Positions 20,898 through 30,629 of a stretch of 64,000 bases of DNA are shown in pieces. The notes below the pieces were generated by a model. The model saw only the letters and a list, made by a program, of their open reading frames with translations, ran no database searches and was not told the DNA's origin. Location: NCBI GenBank assembly GCA_951394045.1, contig OX595986.1:1426001-1490000 (forward strand), in the 5' to 3' direction. Each line of letters begins with the position of its first letter. Position 1 is the stretch's first letter. The translations under genes were made by a program, and so were the position numbers. The stretch is from Nitzschia sp. DOCU1 (taxonomy: Eukaryota > Bacillariophyta > Bacillariophyceae > Bacillariales > Bacillariaceae).

Positions 20898-23735
20898 TTA
20901 TGTATGACCGTGAAGGGGTTTCGAGCTATCCGGGTGCTCCCAAAGAAGTGCGGCCTTTGCTGGTCTTCGTCGTTCATCCTTGGAAATGTCCTCTAATATG
21001 TCTTCGTGGTCCTCGTCAAACAAGAAGCACCCATCGCATCGGGACGCCCCAGGAGGAGCGACATCTCCAGATAAATTTTCCAGAACAAGTAACCGCGTAT
21101 CTGGAGTACTGAGAGCAAATGCTCCAGCCAATACATTGACATTGTATCCCAATGTTGCCAATTGCGCCAGGCGTAGCCCGTTGTAGCATTGACGGCCTCC
21201 AAACTCTTCTACTTCTCTGGCGATTTCCGAGGCTTTCATACCATTGCGGGGACCCATGTTGTCAATCATTAGAATGGGAGACATGTCCATGGCAAAAAGA
21301 CTGTATTGTTTCTGTTCCGTCAGCAACCGAATAATGTCTAATTGAATGTCGTCCAGAATCCTGGCTCTCTGCTCATGCACTTCATCGTCAATCTTGTCCA
21401 TGGATGACCCAGAAATGTAGCCTTCCGAAAGCTTCCACCAAAACTCGTTCAGCGCATCGAATAGGACGCTGCCGTCGTCACGTGTATTGTCTTCGCTGGA
21501 TTCACAACCTACCTCATCCAGTTCCACAAGCGACTTGAAGCTGGCATTCTCCTTGGCCGCAAGAAGCGAAGAGAGAGTAAAGTCGCTGCCTCCCGTCGCT
21601 TGACCAAACTGAGGAATCACAAAGACCAATCCATTCAGCTCCCTGTGAATGACCGATGCTCGGTGCGCGAAAAAGGCCGCATCCTGCGAAATAACTAGGC
21701 CCCGCTCCAACTCGAATCCACTGACAAACCACCTTGTTGGCACAATATCAATTGCCATGTTCAAAAGCGCCTTGCGACTCAACATCTCGCCGGATTCTGT
21801 AAAGAGGGCGCCAACAAAGGCTGCGTCCATTCCAAACAAAGAGAGGTCGGATCCTGGGCCGAGTTTGATCCGAAGCATGGCCATGGCTGCGGTAGTGGCG
21901 CTTGGGACGTGGATCATAATGATAGATGGTCGCCCTTGCCATCGATCGAGATACATACCAATCAGTTTCAAGAAACCACTCAGCGACTCGGAGTTTGCTA
22001 CTTGCGAAGGCAACAGTTGAAGCGTCAGGACCATGGTTACCTCAGAGTCGACATCGACGTCTGTCCAGGAAGGAGCACCAGAAATGACTTGAATGGTATT
22101 TGGATCACGCCATGACGTCGTGAATTGACATTGTGGCGCTGGCGGATTTTTGGGAAACTTGCGCGGCCCTGATCGAAGACAGTAACTTCTATTGGGCAGT
22201 TGCTGGCGATCATTAGACTTGACGGCCTTCCACTTTCGCAGTTTCAAGCCTAAAGGCGAAGGGACATATGATCGGTCAACCTTGAATTCTCCAGGATAAA
22301 TCGGCAGTACACCTTCCTTGGTCAGCACAAACGTTCGAGCAGGGCCCAACCTGTGAAATCCAGTCAGCTGTGTCGTGCGAAAGTATCGCTTGTACTCTTG
22401 AAAGTGGAAAAACGGAGCAGTGACTACTTTTCCTGGAAGTTCAGCGATCTCGTATTTCTGTTTGTACAGTTGTCCATCAATCCAATAAATTGTGTCTGTG
22501 GACTCGACGCCATCGAGACACAACCTCTTTTGGTATTTCTTTTGTGCCCAGAACATGCACTTGGCGTCAGGCTTTTCCACCATTGGAAGGCGTTCTCGCT
22601 CGCCGACCTCAGACAACAGCGGCTTCTTGGGGTTACTGTATAACGAGTCTTTGTTCTCAAACCACGTGTCCGGCAGCCGGTCCAATACCTTTCCGTCCGC
22701 CAAGCCACCTGCCTTGTACAAGACGGTCGTGTCTTGCTTCTTCCCTGTGCCTACAAAAAGTCCATGCGAGTAGGCAGTGTCTTTTTCGTCGATATCTGTA
22801 AACGCCTTGACCGCATATTTGACTTTGACGTCGGTTCGTTGCAGCACCGCTGCTGAATAACAACCTTCTGCCGATTCAAAGTGCAAATGCTGTTCACCTG
22901 ATATAACATCGTTGAAGCGTTTGTCCATATCCGAGAGGTAGTCACATAACCTCCAAAGTTGATTTACTTTTTCATCATTCTTGTGAAAGGTGAATTGACC
23001 TCTCAAGTAGATCCGATTTTGATCTCCGAATCCATACGTGACGATGTCAAAATCGTCCATCTCCTCTGGTGTAATCCACCTCTCGAGATCTCCAAACAAG
23101 ATATCTAAGTCCGAGTACCCCCAATGCGTATAGCCTCCCAAATACGCAGAAAAGATATGTCCCAGAGCTGGTTTGAACTCTACCAGGACATATGGATAAT
23201 TGACAATATGCTTGGCCAGAATTTTGGCGAGCATGGCCCTCGATTTGCCTACGGCAATGTCTTCCTCCGCCTTGTGGTCGACCACTCGCACCAACTGTGC
23301 CGCAAAGTCTTCGATTGTCCCCAATGAAATAAACTTGACATTATTCGGACACGAGTCCCCATGATATCCATCTAATACGCCACTGTGAATTAGCAAAAAA
23401 TCCACCAGATTCGAAGAACCCCCCGCGGCAATGCAAAAGAGTTCCAAGTAGGGTGGTACGGCTTCTGGTCCTTCTCCGATGAACGGAATAATAATGGCCA
23501 GCCGGTGTTTGTGCGATTTTCCAAAGCGATTTGTAAAGTCATAGAATCCGCCGGTACGGCTGGGAAGGCCGAGTAATTGACTGTCAATTCCACCACTGCT
23601 AGTGGATGTCCATCGCGAATAGAGCCATAACGGAAATAGGATCACCAAGACCAGCAGACAACAAATCGTTCGAACGAACGGTGGCATTTTCAGAGCCACA
23701 ACGTGCTGATCTCTTGACCGCCGACGATGAAACAT
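20898..23735 (-). CDS. Type II membrane protein with two glycosyltransferase-like domains (DUF6625 plus GT49/LARGE-like)
   Basis: This intronless gene encodes 945 aa. A short basic N-tail and one helix (about 20-40) give Golgi type II topology. Residues ~75-330 match the DUF6625 glycosyltransferase pattern: A-I-I-I-P-F-I-G, K-P-A-L-G-H-I-F, and Y-T-H-W-G-Y-S-D-L-D-I-L-F-G-D with D-L-D at 209-211 as the presumed nucleotide-sugar/metal motif. The C-terminal half (about 540-900) resembles the LARGE/B4GAT1 GT49 domain: R-K-A-L-L-N-M-A-I-D-I-V-P-T-R-W-F-V-S, then S-P-I-L-M-I-D-N ... F-G-G-R-Q-C-Y-N ... L-G-Y-N-V-N-V-L-A. The position where GT49 enzymes carry D-x-D reads G-F-E-L-E-R-G, so the second domain may be inactive or use other residues. 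Substrate is unknown; an extracellular polysaccharide or glycoprotein role is inferred. Confidence 0.7.
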   Translation of the reverse strand: MFHRRRSRDQHVVALKMPPFVRTICCLLVLVILFPLWLYSRWTSTSSGGIDSQLLGLPSRTGGFYDFTNRFGKSHKHRLAIIIPFIGEGPEAVPPYLELFCIAAGGSSNLVDFLLIHSGVLDGYHGDSCPNNVKFISLGTIEDFAAQLVRVVDHKAEEDIAVGKSRAMLAKILAKHIVNYPYVLVEFKPALGHIFSAYLGGYTHWGYSDLDILFGDLERWITPEEMDDFDIVTYGFGDQNRIYLRGQFTFHKNDEKVNQLWRLCDYLSDMDKRFNDVISGEQHLHFESAEGCYSAAVLQRTDVKVKYAVKAFTDIDEKDTAYSHGLFVGTGKKQDTTVLYKAGGLADGKVLDRLPDTWFENKDSLYSNPKKPLLSEVGERERLPMVEKPDAKCMFWAQKKYQKRLCLDGVESTDTIYWIDGQLYKQKYEIAELPGKVVTAPFFHFQEYKRYFRTTQLTGFHRLGPARTFVLTKEGVLPIYPGEFKVDRSYVPSPLGLKLRKWKAVKSNDRQQLPNRSYCLRSGPRKFPKNPPAPQCQFTTSWRDPNTIQVISGAPSWTDVDVDSEVTMVLTLQLLPSQVANSESLSGFLKLIGMYLDRWQGRPSIIMIHVPSATTAAMAMLRIKLGPGSDLSLFGMDAAFVGALFTESGEMLSRKALLNMAIDIVPTRWFVSGFELERGLVISQDAAFFAHRASVIHRELNGLVFVIPQFGQATGGSDFTLSSLLAAKENASFKSLVELDEVGCESSEDNTRDDGSVLFDALNEFWWKLSEGYISGSSMDKIDDEVHEQRARILDDIQLDIIRLLTEQKQYSLFAMDMSPILMIDNMGPRNGMKASEIAREVEEFGGRQCYNGLRLAQLATLGYNVNVLAGAFALSTPDTRLLVLENLSGDVAPPGASRCDGCFLFDEDHEDILEDISKDERRRPAKAALLWEHPDSSKPLHGHT

Positions 23736-24060
23736 GGTGGGTAGATTAGCGGAATTTAAGTTAGATGAAGTGTTCCATGAAAGGACAAAGGTAGGGGTAG
23801 CAGGATTGTGCTTATGGTGGGGTCATCTCGTCCCATGGATTCTCATCGTCATCGTCGTTCTTCAAAGCCATCACCGCAACGGCACGGCGCGGCAGATTTG
23901 GGGCTAACTTAGTGCCTCTAAACGACTAAAGCGACCAAATCTTTCGAAGATCTCTATAATACGAAGTTTGCAGGACAAGTGTCCTTCAGTAAATAAGGAC
24001 TTCAAGATTTAAATATGACTTAAACGACTAAATAATTTCAACAAGTCGTGTACGAAGTTG
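23736..24060. other. Intergenic stretch between glycosyltransferase and recombinase genes
   Basis: No gene seen. Short repeats of CGACTAAA and AAGTCGTGT occur near 23930-24070. Confidence 0.4.
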
Positions 24061-26796
24061 CTAAGTCGTGTGGCGTCCACAACCACACGACCATTTGTCT
24101 TGTACGGCATCAGAGTAAGGTTCAGAACAGATAGTATGAATGTGCTTCTTGCAGAAGTCGCAACGATGCAACAGTTGTAACGTTGCAAAGTTGCAGCCCG
24201 GGACAGCACATCGTCCGACTGGCCGATGCTGGCCATTCACTCCATCCTGACAGAGAAGACCTGTTTCTACGCATTGTCTTTGCTCGTCATTTCGTCGCTG
24301 TTCCTGCTGTTCTTCTTCAAATTGGGCAATAATTTCAGCCTCTCTACGCTGCTGATACCGTGTTGCTGGCCCCGTGTTGGAGAATGCATTCCCAAAAGCA
24401 TCGCTGGTGCCTTCTTCAACCGGAGTACTCCGCCGGCGGTCACGCTTCTTTCGACGAGGATTTTGTGCTACTGTTGGAGCTGGTCGGCGGACTCTTTGCT
24501 GAGATGCAGCTGGTGCTGGAGTTCTTGATGCTGCTGGTGCTTCTGCTTGTCTTGTTGGAGGAGCTGCTGTGGTTGTGGGAGCTGCTGCGGTGGTTTCTGC
24601 TGCTGTTTCTGTCATTGGACCTGTTGTCGCCGGTGGTGCTGCTTGATCCCGGGATTGTTGTTTTAGCCTTTGGATCTTTCGGATTGCGGTTCGCCATTGG
24701 ATGTGAGCCCTTCTATTGGAAGTTGATTGTAGCCCATTTTCCGTGGATGCCACCTGGTCGAATATCTCGAAGCACTGCATTTCACTCAGTCCCTGACAAC
24801 AATCAACACCTGATTCTTTGGCAAGGCTCTCAATAAACTCGCAGACCATTTTCATGTCTGCCACAATTTTTCTGGAGGGGCGCTGCCCGGCAATCCCATC
24901 CATGAATTTGAACTCCTTGGCATCTAGAGTCCGCAATGGAGGTACATTATTGACGGTGTCTCCAACATTCCACCGTCTCCATAGATCTCTTGCTGTTCCT
25001 TTGGGGAACCCGAAATTGGCCGGTAGTCGCCAATACTTCCCATGGTGGTAGTGTGGTGCAAATCCTTGTGTTCTTTGCTGCGTTGCCACCTCCAGATTAT
25101 TTGTAGTAGCACCTTGATTAGTTAGCTTCTCAAAAAGTCTGTCGTATGTCGTAGTGATAATACTTCGGATACGATGCTCCGAAATAGTTCCATTAGCAAC
25201 ATTGCGATCATCGAAGATACCGTTGATCAAATTCGTCATTCTACCATCATAGCCTGATGCAAAATGACGGAACTCGTGCAGCAGCTTCCGGCTAGTCAAA
25301 AGCTGCACAACGTGGGGTGGGATTCCCGATCCAAATTGAATCTCACCACTATCTTCATTATCGCCATCATTTTCCCATGGGTACAGTACAACTGCAGCTG
25401 CCGACAATTGCTCAAGAAGCGACAAGTCGGAAAAAAGAGGATTCGTTTGACGAACAACATGACTTGCTGGCCATGAGAGTATGAGATCTTTGGCATTTGC
25501 AAGCCTCGCCAATAATTGTCGAGCAACAGTAGAAAATTCCTCAAAATTCACCATTGCAGGGTAAACCTTTTTCACGGATGATTGCAACAACTCCAGAGGC
25601 ACGCCCCTGAATTTGGGAGGGCTGGCTGCAAAGTCACTTTGCAGCAATGGCAACAAAGCAAGCATTCGACCACAAAATGCATCCCCCTCCGCCTCGTAGG
25701 TCATATAGACATCTTTCACCCCACCAAGGGACCATCCACCTCGAATGCAGATTGACATAGCCGATGGCCCACCAGGCTGGCCACTAAGCCACTTGGTGGC
25801 ACCCTTTCGGATGCTGTGGCAGCCAATATCTTTAAAGCTATTATAGCCCATCGCTATCAATTCATCTTCGTGATTCTTCAATGTTCTCATCATATGATCT
25901 GTAAAGTGATCATATTGACTATTGCCTGGGAAAAGACGGTCGCTACCTTGAACATTCACACCAAATGTAGCAATGTACATGGCTAGTGCCAAGAAGGGGC
26001 ACACAGCAGGGCGGAATGTGTTGGCAAATATATGACGAGGGTACTTTTGGGTGTACCCTTGCGTGTCATTTTTTTGTTGCGCAAACTTCACTCTAATAAA
26101 ATCCCACTCGAACGTGATGTGTTCAAAGAGGATGCGAGTAGTATTATTGGAACGACACATCAGGTTCCACGTCATGACGAGGAAGCAGTGGGCAAAAATG
26201 TCAGTCTGCGTCCCCTCTTCAAGGAACCATTCACACAACTTGATGTAGAGTTCATAGGACATCGGCTTCTTCCCTCCATTTTCACTAGTGTCACCCTCGT
26301 CCTGCTGCTTTGTTGCAAGAATTCGAAAGAATCCTTTCTTCAAGGATTTCAGTTCTCTTTCAAACCCAGGAGGATAGCCTCCCACAGCAGGGTGGCACCG
26401 GAACAGATGGTGCAGAGCTGCGCATTTGTTGCCGTAGCCCGATTTCGACAAAAATTGCCCATCGCCATCACGTGAACTTTGCAGCCATCTCATGAATGAG
26501 ACAGCAGTGCAATTATCCACGTTTAGGATGGGCTGCTCACAGCAGTTACGCAAGGCCTGTACGACCCACTCATTCTTCCGTGCCTTTTTTTGTCTTGCGC
26601 CAGCACCAGTAGTTTCAACTTCCTCCAACATTGACTTGAACGACTCTTCTGTAGCTAGAGTCAACCATCCTTCCAAATGTTCATTCGAGTTGGCAGCCTC
26701 GATGATTTGCAGGATGCTGTATTTGTAGCCATTGTAGGTGTTGCCACCTACAATGGCCTCCCGCATTTCATCCACATTGACCTCGGTTGTCGTCAT
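24061..26796 (-). CDS. Crypton-like tyrosine recombinase with DNA-binding and zinc-finger C-terminus
   Basis: This intronless ORF encodes 911 aa from the ATG at 26794-26796; the frame extends upstream only to a TTG. A SAM-like N-terminal region precedes a tyrosine-recombinase core. The catalytic set is readable: R215 (L-M-C-R-S-N-N), K242, H327-x-x-R330 (C-H-S-I-R-K-G-A), W355 (G-G-W-S) and Y364 (D-V-Y-M-T-Y). Next comes a block like the GCR1_C DNA-binding domain of Cryptons (Y-W-R-L-P-A-N-F-G-F-P ... L-W-R-R-W-N-V-G-D ... P-P-L-R-T-L). A Thr/Ala/Pro-rich linker and a C-terminal Cys/His zinc finger (C-A-V-P-G-C ... C-D-F-C-K-K-H-I-H ... C-G-C-G) finish the protein. It is full length without breaks, so either a young Crypton or a domesticated host gene. 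Confidence 0.75.
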   Translation of the reverse strand: MTTTEVNVDEMREAIVGGNTYNGYKYSILQIIEAANSNEHLEGWLTLATEESFKSMLEEVETTGAGARQKKARKNEWVVQALRNCCEQPILNVDNCTAVSFMRWLQSSRDGDGQFLSKSGYGNKCAALHHLFRCHPAVGGYPPGFERELKSLKKGFFRILATKQQDEGDTSENGGKKPMSYELYIKLCEWFLEEGTQTDIFAHCFLVMTWNLMCRSNNTTRILFEHITFEWDFIRVKFAQQKNDTQGYTQKYPRHIFANTFRPAVCPFLALAMYIATFGVNVQGSDRLFPGNSQYDHFTDHMMRTLKNHEDELIAMGYNSFKDIGCHSIRKGATKWLSGQPGGPSAMSICIRGGWSLGGVKDVYMTYEAEGDAFCGRMLALLPLLQSDFAASPPKFRGVPLELLQSSVKKVYPAMVNFEEFSTVARQLLARLANAKDLILSWPASHVVRQTNPLFSDLSLLEQLSAAAVVLYPWENDGDNEDSGEIQFGSGIPPHVVQLLTSRKLLHEFRHFASGYDGRMTNLINGIFDDRNVANGTISEHRIRSIITTTYDRLFEKLTNQGATTNNLEVATQQRTQGFAPHYHHGKYWRLPANFGFPKGTARDLWRRWNVGDTVNNVPPLRTLDAKEFKFMDGIAGQRPSRKIVADMKMVCEFIESLAKESGVDCCQGLSEMQCFEIFDQVASTENGLQSTSNRRAHIQWRTAIRKIQRLKQQSRDQAAPPATTGPMTETAAETTAAAPTTTAAPPTRQAEAPAASRTPAPAASQQRVRRPAPTVAQNPRRKKRDRRRSTPVEEGTSDAFGNAFSNTGPATRYQQRREAEIIAQFEEEQQEQRRNDEQRQCVETGLLCQDGVNGQHRPVGRCAVPGCNFATLQLLHRCDFCKKHIHTICSEPYSDAVQDKWSCGCGRHTT

Positions 26797-26843
26797 TTTC
26801 TCCCCTTGTTGAAAAAATGAGTCGTCATAGGCCAAAATCAATT

Positions 26844-26957
26844 GCAGGACGGTTGTCCCGTAAAACTCTTTTGAAAAGCTTGAAAGACCGATTTTGCGCT
26901 ATTTTGCGCGGGATTTTTTCTTTGTCTTTTCAACTTTTACGGGACGTTTTGTCCTGC
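26844..26957. repeat. Interrupted inverted repeat upstream of the recombinase gene
   Basis: Arm 26844-26865 (GCAGGAC-n5-TCCCGTAAAA) is the inverted partner of 26935-26957 (TTTTACGGGAC-n5-GTCCTGC). A further TCCCGTAAAG follows near 26986. The repeat begins 48 bp upstream of the recombinase ATG and could be a recombinase or operator site or the element boundary. Confidence 0.7.
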
Positions 26958-27246
26958 ATTGCTCATTTGGATCACGGATTGTGTCCCGTAAAGTTGGGAG
27001 AATCTCGCACGCCACAAAGATGACGTCATTTTCTTTTTCGTTCCACGATGTTCACGACAGAAGAGCCTGTAAACGACGCCGAAGTGTTCATGCCATTTCA
27101 TCAACGATCTCTTTCATTCTTTTTTGTTCGAGTGGACTGTTTTTTGGCGTCCCATTTCATCTCTTACCATTATTTACCTCCGTCTACATTCGTTTCTACT
27201 TGTAGCGTTGCTTCCGTTGTTCGGGACGACGACGCTGACCGTTGCA

Positions 27247-28294
27247 ATGATGAAGAACGCCGTCATTACTGGTAAGAAGCCGAAAAGATCCGAACGACCT
27301 CCCTGTGAGCAGCAATCCACCCAGCTCACAATATGGAATGAAATTTTGACTTTTTCTTCTTCATATTAGGCGCCAATCGTGGTCTCGGCTTGGAACTTTG
27401 TAAGCAATTGTCCCAAGGTGATGTCTATACCTCCATCTACGCCCTGTGCCGCAAAACGAGTGAAGAGTTGACCCAGGTGGCAGCCGAGTCTTCGTCCAAG
27501 GTCAAAATTGTCGAGAATATCGAAGTTACCAACAATGAAGTGACTACCGCCATCCAAACGGCGTTTCAAACTACCTTGTCATCCAGGATTCCCATTCACT
27601 TGTTGGTACACAATGCTGGCGCGTATGGACCACCCGAGCCAGATTTGACGGGCCCTGCCATGTATGCCTCTCAGACATTGCAAACTGTGACTGCGGAGAG
27701 AATGCGATTTGCCTTTGAATTGAATACCTTGGCACCGTTGATGATTACGCAAGCCTTGCTTCCCAATCTCGAGGAGGCTGCTGGCGAGAGTAAAGTGGTT
27801 ATTATTTCGTCCGCCATGGGTTCCATTGAAGAGAATACGTCGGGAGGACACTATGGATACCGGGCAGCCAAAGCGGCAGTGAACATGGCGGGCAAGAGTT
27901 TGGCGGTGGATTTGAAAGAAATGAATATTGCGGTTAGTCTGGGTAAGTACAACTGTGCCGTCGGTTGTTGATTTTGGAGGAAGTTTGATTGTCGTTTGTA
28001 CTTGTCGTCTCACCCAATGAATTGCACGCTATCACTCCACCCATGAATGATTTTGAATGGGATCATTTCCTGTATTACGTCCCCATACTATGATATCATA
28101 CGATGAATGTAGTCCATCCTGGCTTTGTCTACACGGGCTTTAGTGGAGTAGGTACTCCACGTCGTCCCGGACAGCGAGATGTGGTTGAGAGTACACGAGG
28201 AGTGGTGGAGGCTATTGAGAAAACCACCATGGAAACGACAGGATCCTTCTTCCATGGAAACTATGGGGAAGGCGTCAAGACTCTTCCATGGTAA
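27247..28294 (+). CDS. Short-chain dehydrogenase/reductase (C-factor-like)
   Basis: Three exons are visible: 27247-27271, 27370-27942 and 28113-28294, with GT-AG introns of 98 and 170 bp. The product is 259 aa. Splicing the 25-bp first exon to the second gives A-V-I-T-G-A-N-R-G-L-G-L-E, the NAD(P)-binding T-G-x3-G-x-G motif. Other SDR signatures are H-N-A-G, the catalytic S in I-I-S-S-A-M-G and Y-x3-K in Y-R-A-A-K-A-A-V-N. The third splice restores V-H-P-G-F-V-Y-T, the P-G motif after the active site. This is a classical cytosolic SDR; the substrate cannot be predicted. The mini-exon means ATG choice depends on the intron, and the two consecutive ATGs at 27247 and 27250 are equivalent candidates. 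Confidence 0.9.
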
Positions 28295-28707
28295 ACGACG
28301 GTCCCTCATCTGCATTGGAACTTTGTTATTACTACTAGTATTGGTAGAGAAGGATTGCAATAGTACAGTACCGCGACTCCTTCCTTTCAGATATACCAGT
28401 TTGTTTAGTGTGTGTATCATTTTTCGTTTCTTCAGCCCCTCTCCAGAGTAAAAAGTCCTTTCCTATAGTCACGGCCCGGTTGACTACTGGGAATCAGCGT
28501 CTGGCGTCGCTTCGTTTTTGTGCGCGAGCCCGAACAAAATGCGCGCCGTCGTCGCCGTTTCTCGTCAGAATTCGTCGTCGTCATTTGTTGTGTGTGTGTG
28601 ACCATGGCGAAAATTCCTCCTTCCAACAACAATCACTGCTAACACAAACAATACAGGTAGCAGCATTCACCCCCCACCCCCCAAAGGCATTTCAATAGTT
28701 CAAGAGC
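28295..28707. other. Intergenic stretch between SDR and cis-prenyltransferase
   Basis: No gene seen. It is pyrimidine-rich toward the downstream ATG (CACCCCCCACCCCCC at about 28669), as expected of a 5' UTR or promoter. Confidence 0.4.
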
Positions 28708-30215
28708 ATGATTTCTGGACACGTGTTATCATCGCATGATCCCTGGACACAGCAGCAGTCCCCGCAGCCAGTGATTCTCACTACTTCGCATCCGCATCCA
28801 TATTATGGTCAACAGTATGCCGACCATGACTTTGTCGAGTTCCTGTTTGGACCCCGGATGGAAGACGAAAACTACTCGAGTTATCAATGCAGTAATTTTT
28901 GTGTTCCTTGTCCCGATGATCAACCCTTATGGTACTTGGTACTGAGGTGGTTAAAAATGATGTTACTCAAAATGGCACGATCCTATCATGCCAAGCCAGT
29001 CTTGTTGGCGGTGGCACCGCTTCTAGTGGGAATCTTGATTGGATACGGGTTAGGTACACGTACAAGGCAATCGCACTACAATCCAAATACGACAAAGCCC
29101 CACACAGCAACAACAAGTATTTGGATGAGCATTCGAGATTTTGTGGCTCTGGTATGCTTTCGTGTGAGTGTGGTTTGGATGGAGTGGACAATGATGAGAG
29201 TGGAGAAGAACGATGGGCATTCCTCCCACTGTGAGAAGAAATGTCAAACGACAAATGAATCACTTGCTGAAAGCAGCAGCAATAGTAGCAGCAACAGCCC
29301 TTTGACATCTGCTGCTTCTACCCCCAACGACGATGTTTGTATTGTCGAAGAACACAAGGAAGATTCCGTTCGAAGCAATCTCAAAAGTGATGAGGGTACG
29401 GTACGCGAAAGTGGCGTAGACACATCTCAGGTACCTAGACATGTGGCCGTTATTATGGATGGAAATCGTCGGTATGGTCAAGCCAAGTATGGAAATATCT
29501 CCAAGGGTCATTGGGATGGAAGTTCCAAACTTGTGGAATTTGCCAAGTGGTGTATTGCGGAACAAGTGAAAGTATTGACCGTCTATGCTTTTTCTACCGA
29601 GAACTGGAATCGAGATCCCGCCGAAGTGGCTTCGTTAATGGCGATCTTTTCTAAATACTGCGATGAATTGCGAATAGAAGCCTTGAAACGAAATATTCGG
29701 ATACTCGTACTGTCAACCGACACGGCAAGGGTAAGTACCTGCGCAATGCTGAGGACAAACCGCCAAGGATGCGAAATCTTACTTGCTTCTTGCTCTTCCA
29801 CACATCCACCAATGATTAGATTCCTGCTCATGTCAAGGAAGGTCTGTCGCGTATGACTTACGAGACCAAGCATTGTACAGGACTGGTCATGAACATTTGT
29901 TTGAGTTACGGGAGTCGGGGAGAAATTTTGAATGCCGTCCGATCTCTAGCGGCGGACGCGGCATGTGGGAATCTGCGGCCGGATCAAATTGATGAAGACG
30001 AATTCAAAAAGCATCTCTTGACGGCCCACTGTGGAGATCCAGATGTGCTCATCCGTACGTCGGGAGAAGTGCGGATTAGCAACTACTTACTCTGGCAACT
30101 GGCTTACAGTGAAATGTTCTTTTTAGACAAGCCGTGGCCGGCAGTGGAAAAGGAGGACCTACTCAACGTCATTCGAACATATGCACAGGGTAGAATACGA
30201 CGGTATGGAAAATAG
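28708..30215 (+). CDS. cis-prenyltransferase (dehydrodolichyl/undecaprenyl diphosphate synthase family), membrane-anchored
   Basis: Two exons (28708-29730 and 29820-30215, 89-bp GTAAGT-AG intron, phase 0) encode 471 aa. The N-terminal ~240 residues carry two hydrophobic segments (P-V-L-L-A-V-A-P-L-L-V-G-I and F-V-A-L-V-C-F-R) and a Ser/Asn-rich linker. The catalytic domain has all cis-PT regions: H-V-A-V-I-M-D-G-N-R-R (catalytic Asp), T-V-Y-A-F-S-T-E-N-W, and R-T-S-G-E-V-R-I-S-N-Y-L-L-W-Q. The protein ends G-R-I-R-R-Y-G-K, so the R-x-G motif needed for catalysis in single-subunit enzymes is present. It would synthesise long-chain polyprenyl diphosphate (dolichol or another sugar carrier). It is convergent with the bHLH-PAS gene. 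Confidence 0.92.
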
Positions 30216-30629
30216 AAAATTTATTATGTACATTTCTCTTTCGTGGCTCTTTGGCGTTTAGATGCGACATTTGTGTTTCATGACAAAAGGTGACCGCCGC
30301 GGGGGACCTTGTATGTTTTGTTCTGAGTTCCTTCATGCCGTAGTGGGCGGTGGGTGTTCAAACTTGAGCAATGAGTGGGTATAGGTTAGCCGGCCACCCC
30401 GAGCACTCCAGCATTGAGGAGTGGCAAAGGTGGCCAGGTGCGGGTAGGCAATTAGATGGCGAATGTCTGGTCGACATCACGCCAAGGAAACGAGAGAGGT
30501 TTGGATAGCAATCGAGATGTGGCCGAAAAGCAAGCCCCAACATAGAGATACATTAGTCGAACATTCGGAAAGTAATTCAGCCTATCAGTGCGGAAGTGTG
30601 GGCTGATATCAAGTAGGTGACATTCTTCC
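30216..30629. other. Convergent 3' intergenic region
   Basis: No gene seen. It separates the 3' ends of the cis-prenyltransferase (+) and bHLH-PAS (-) genes. Confidence 0.4.
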
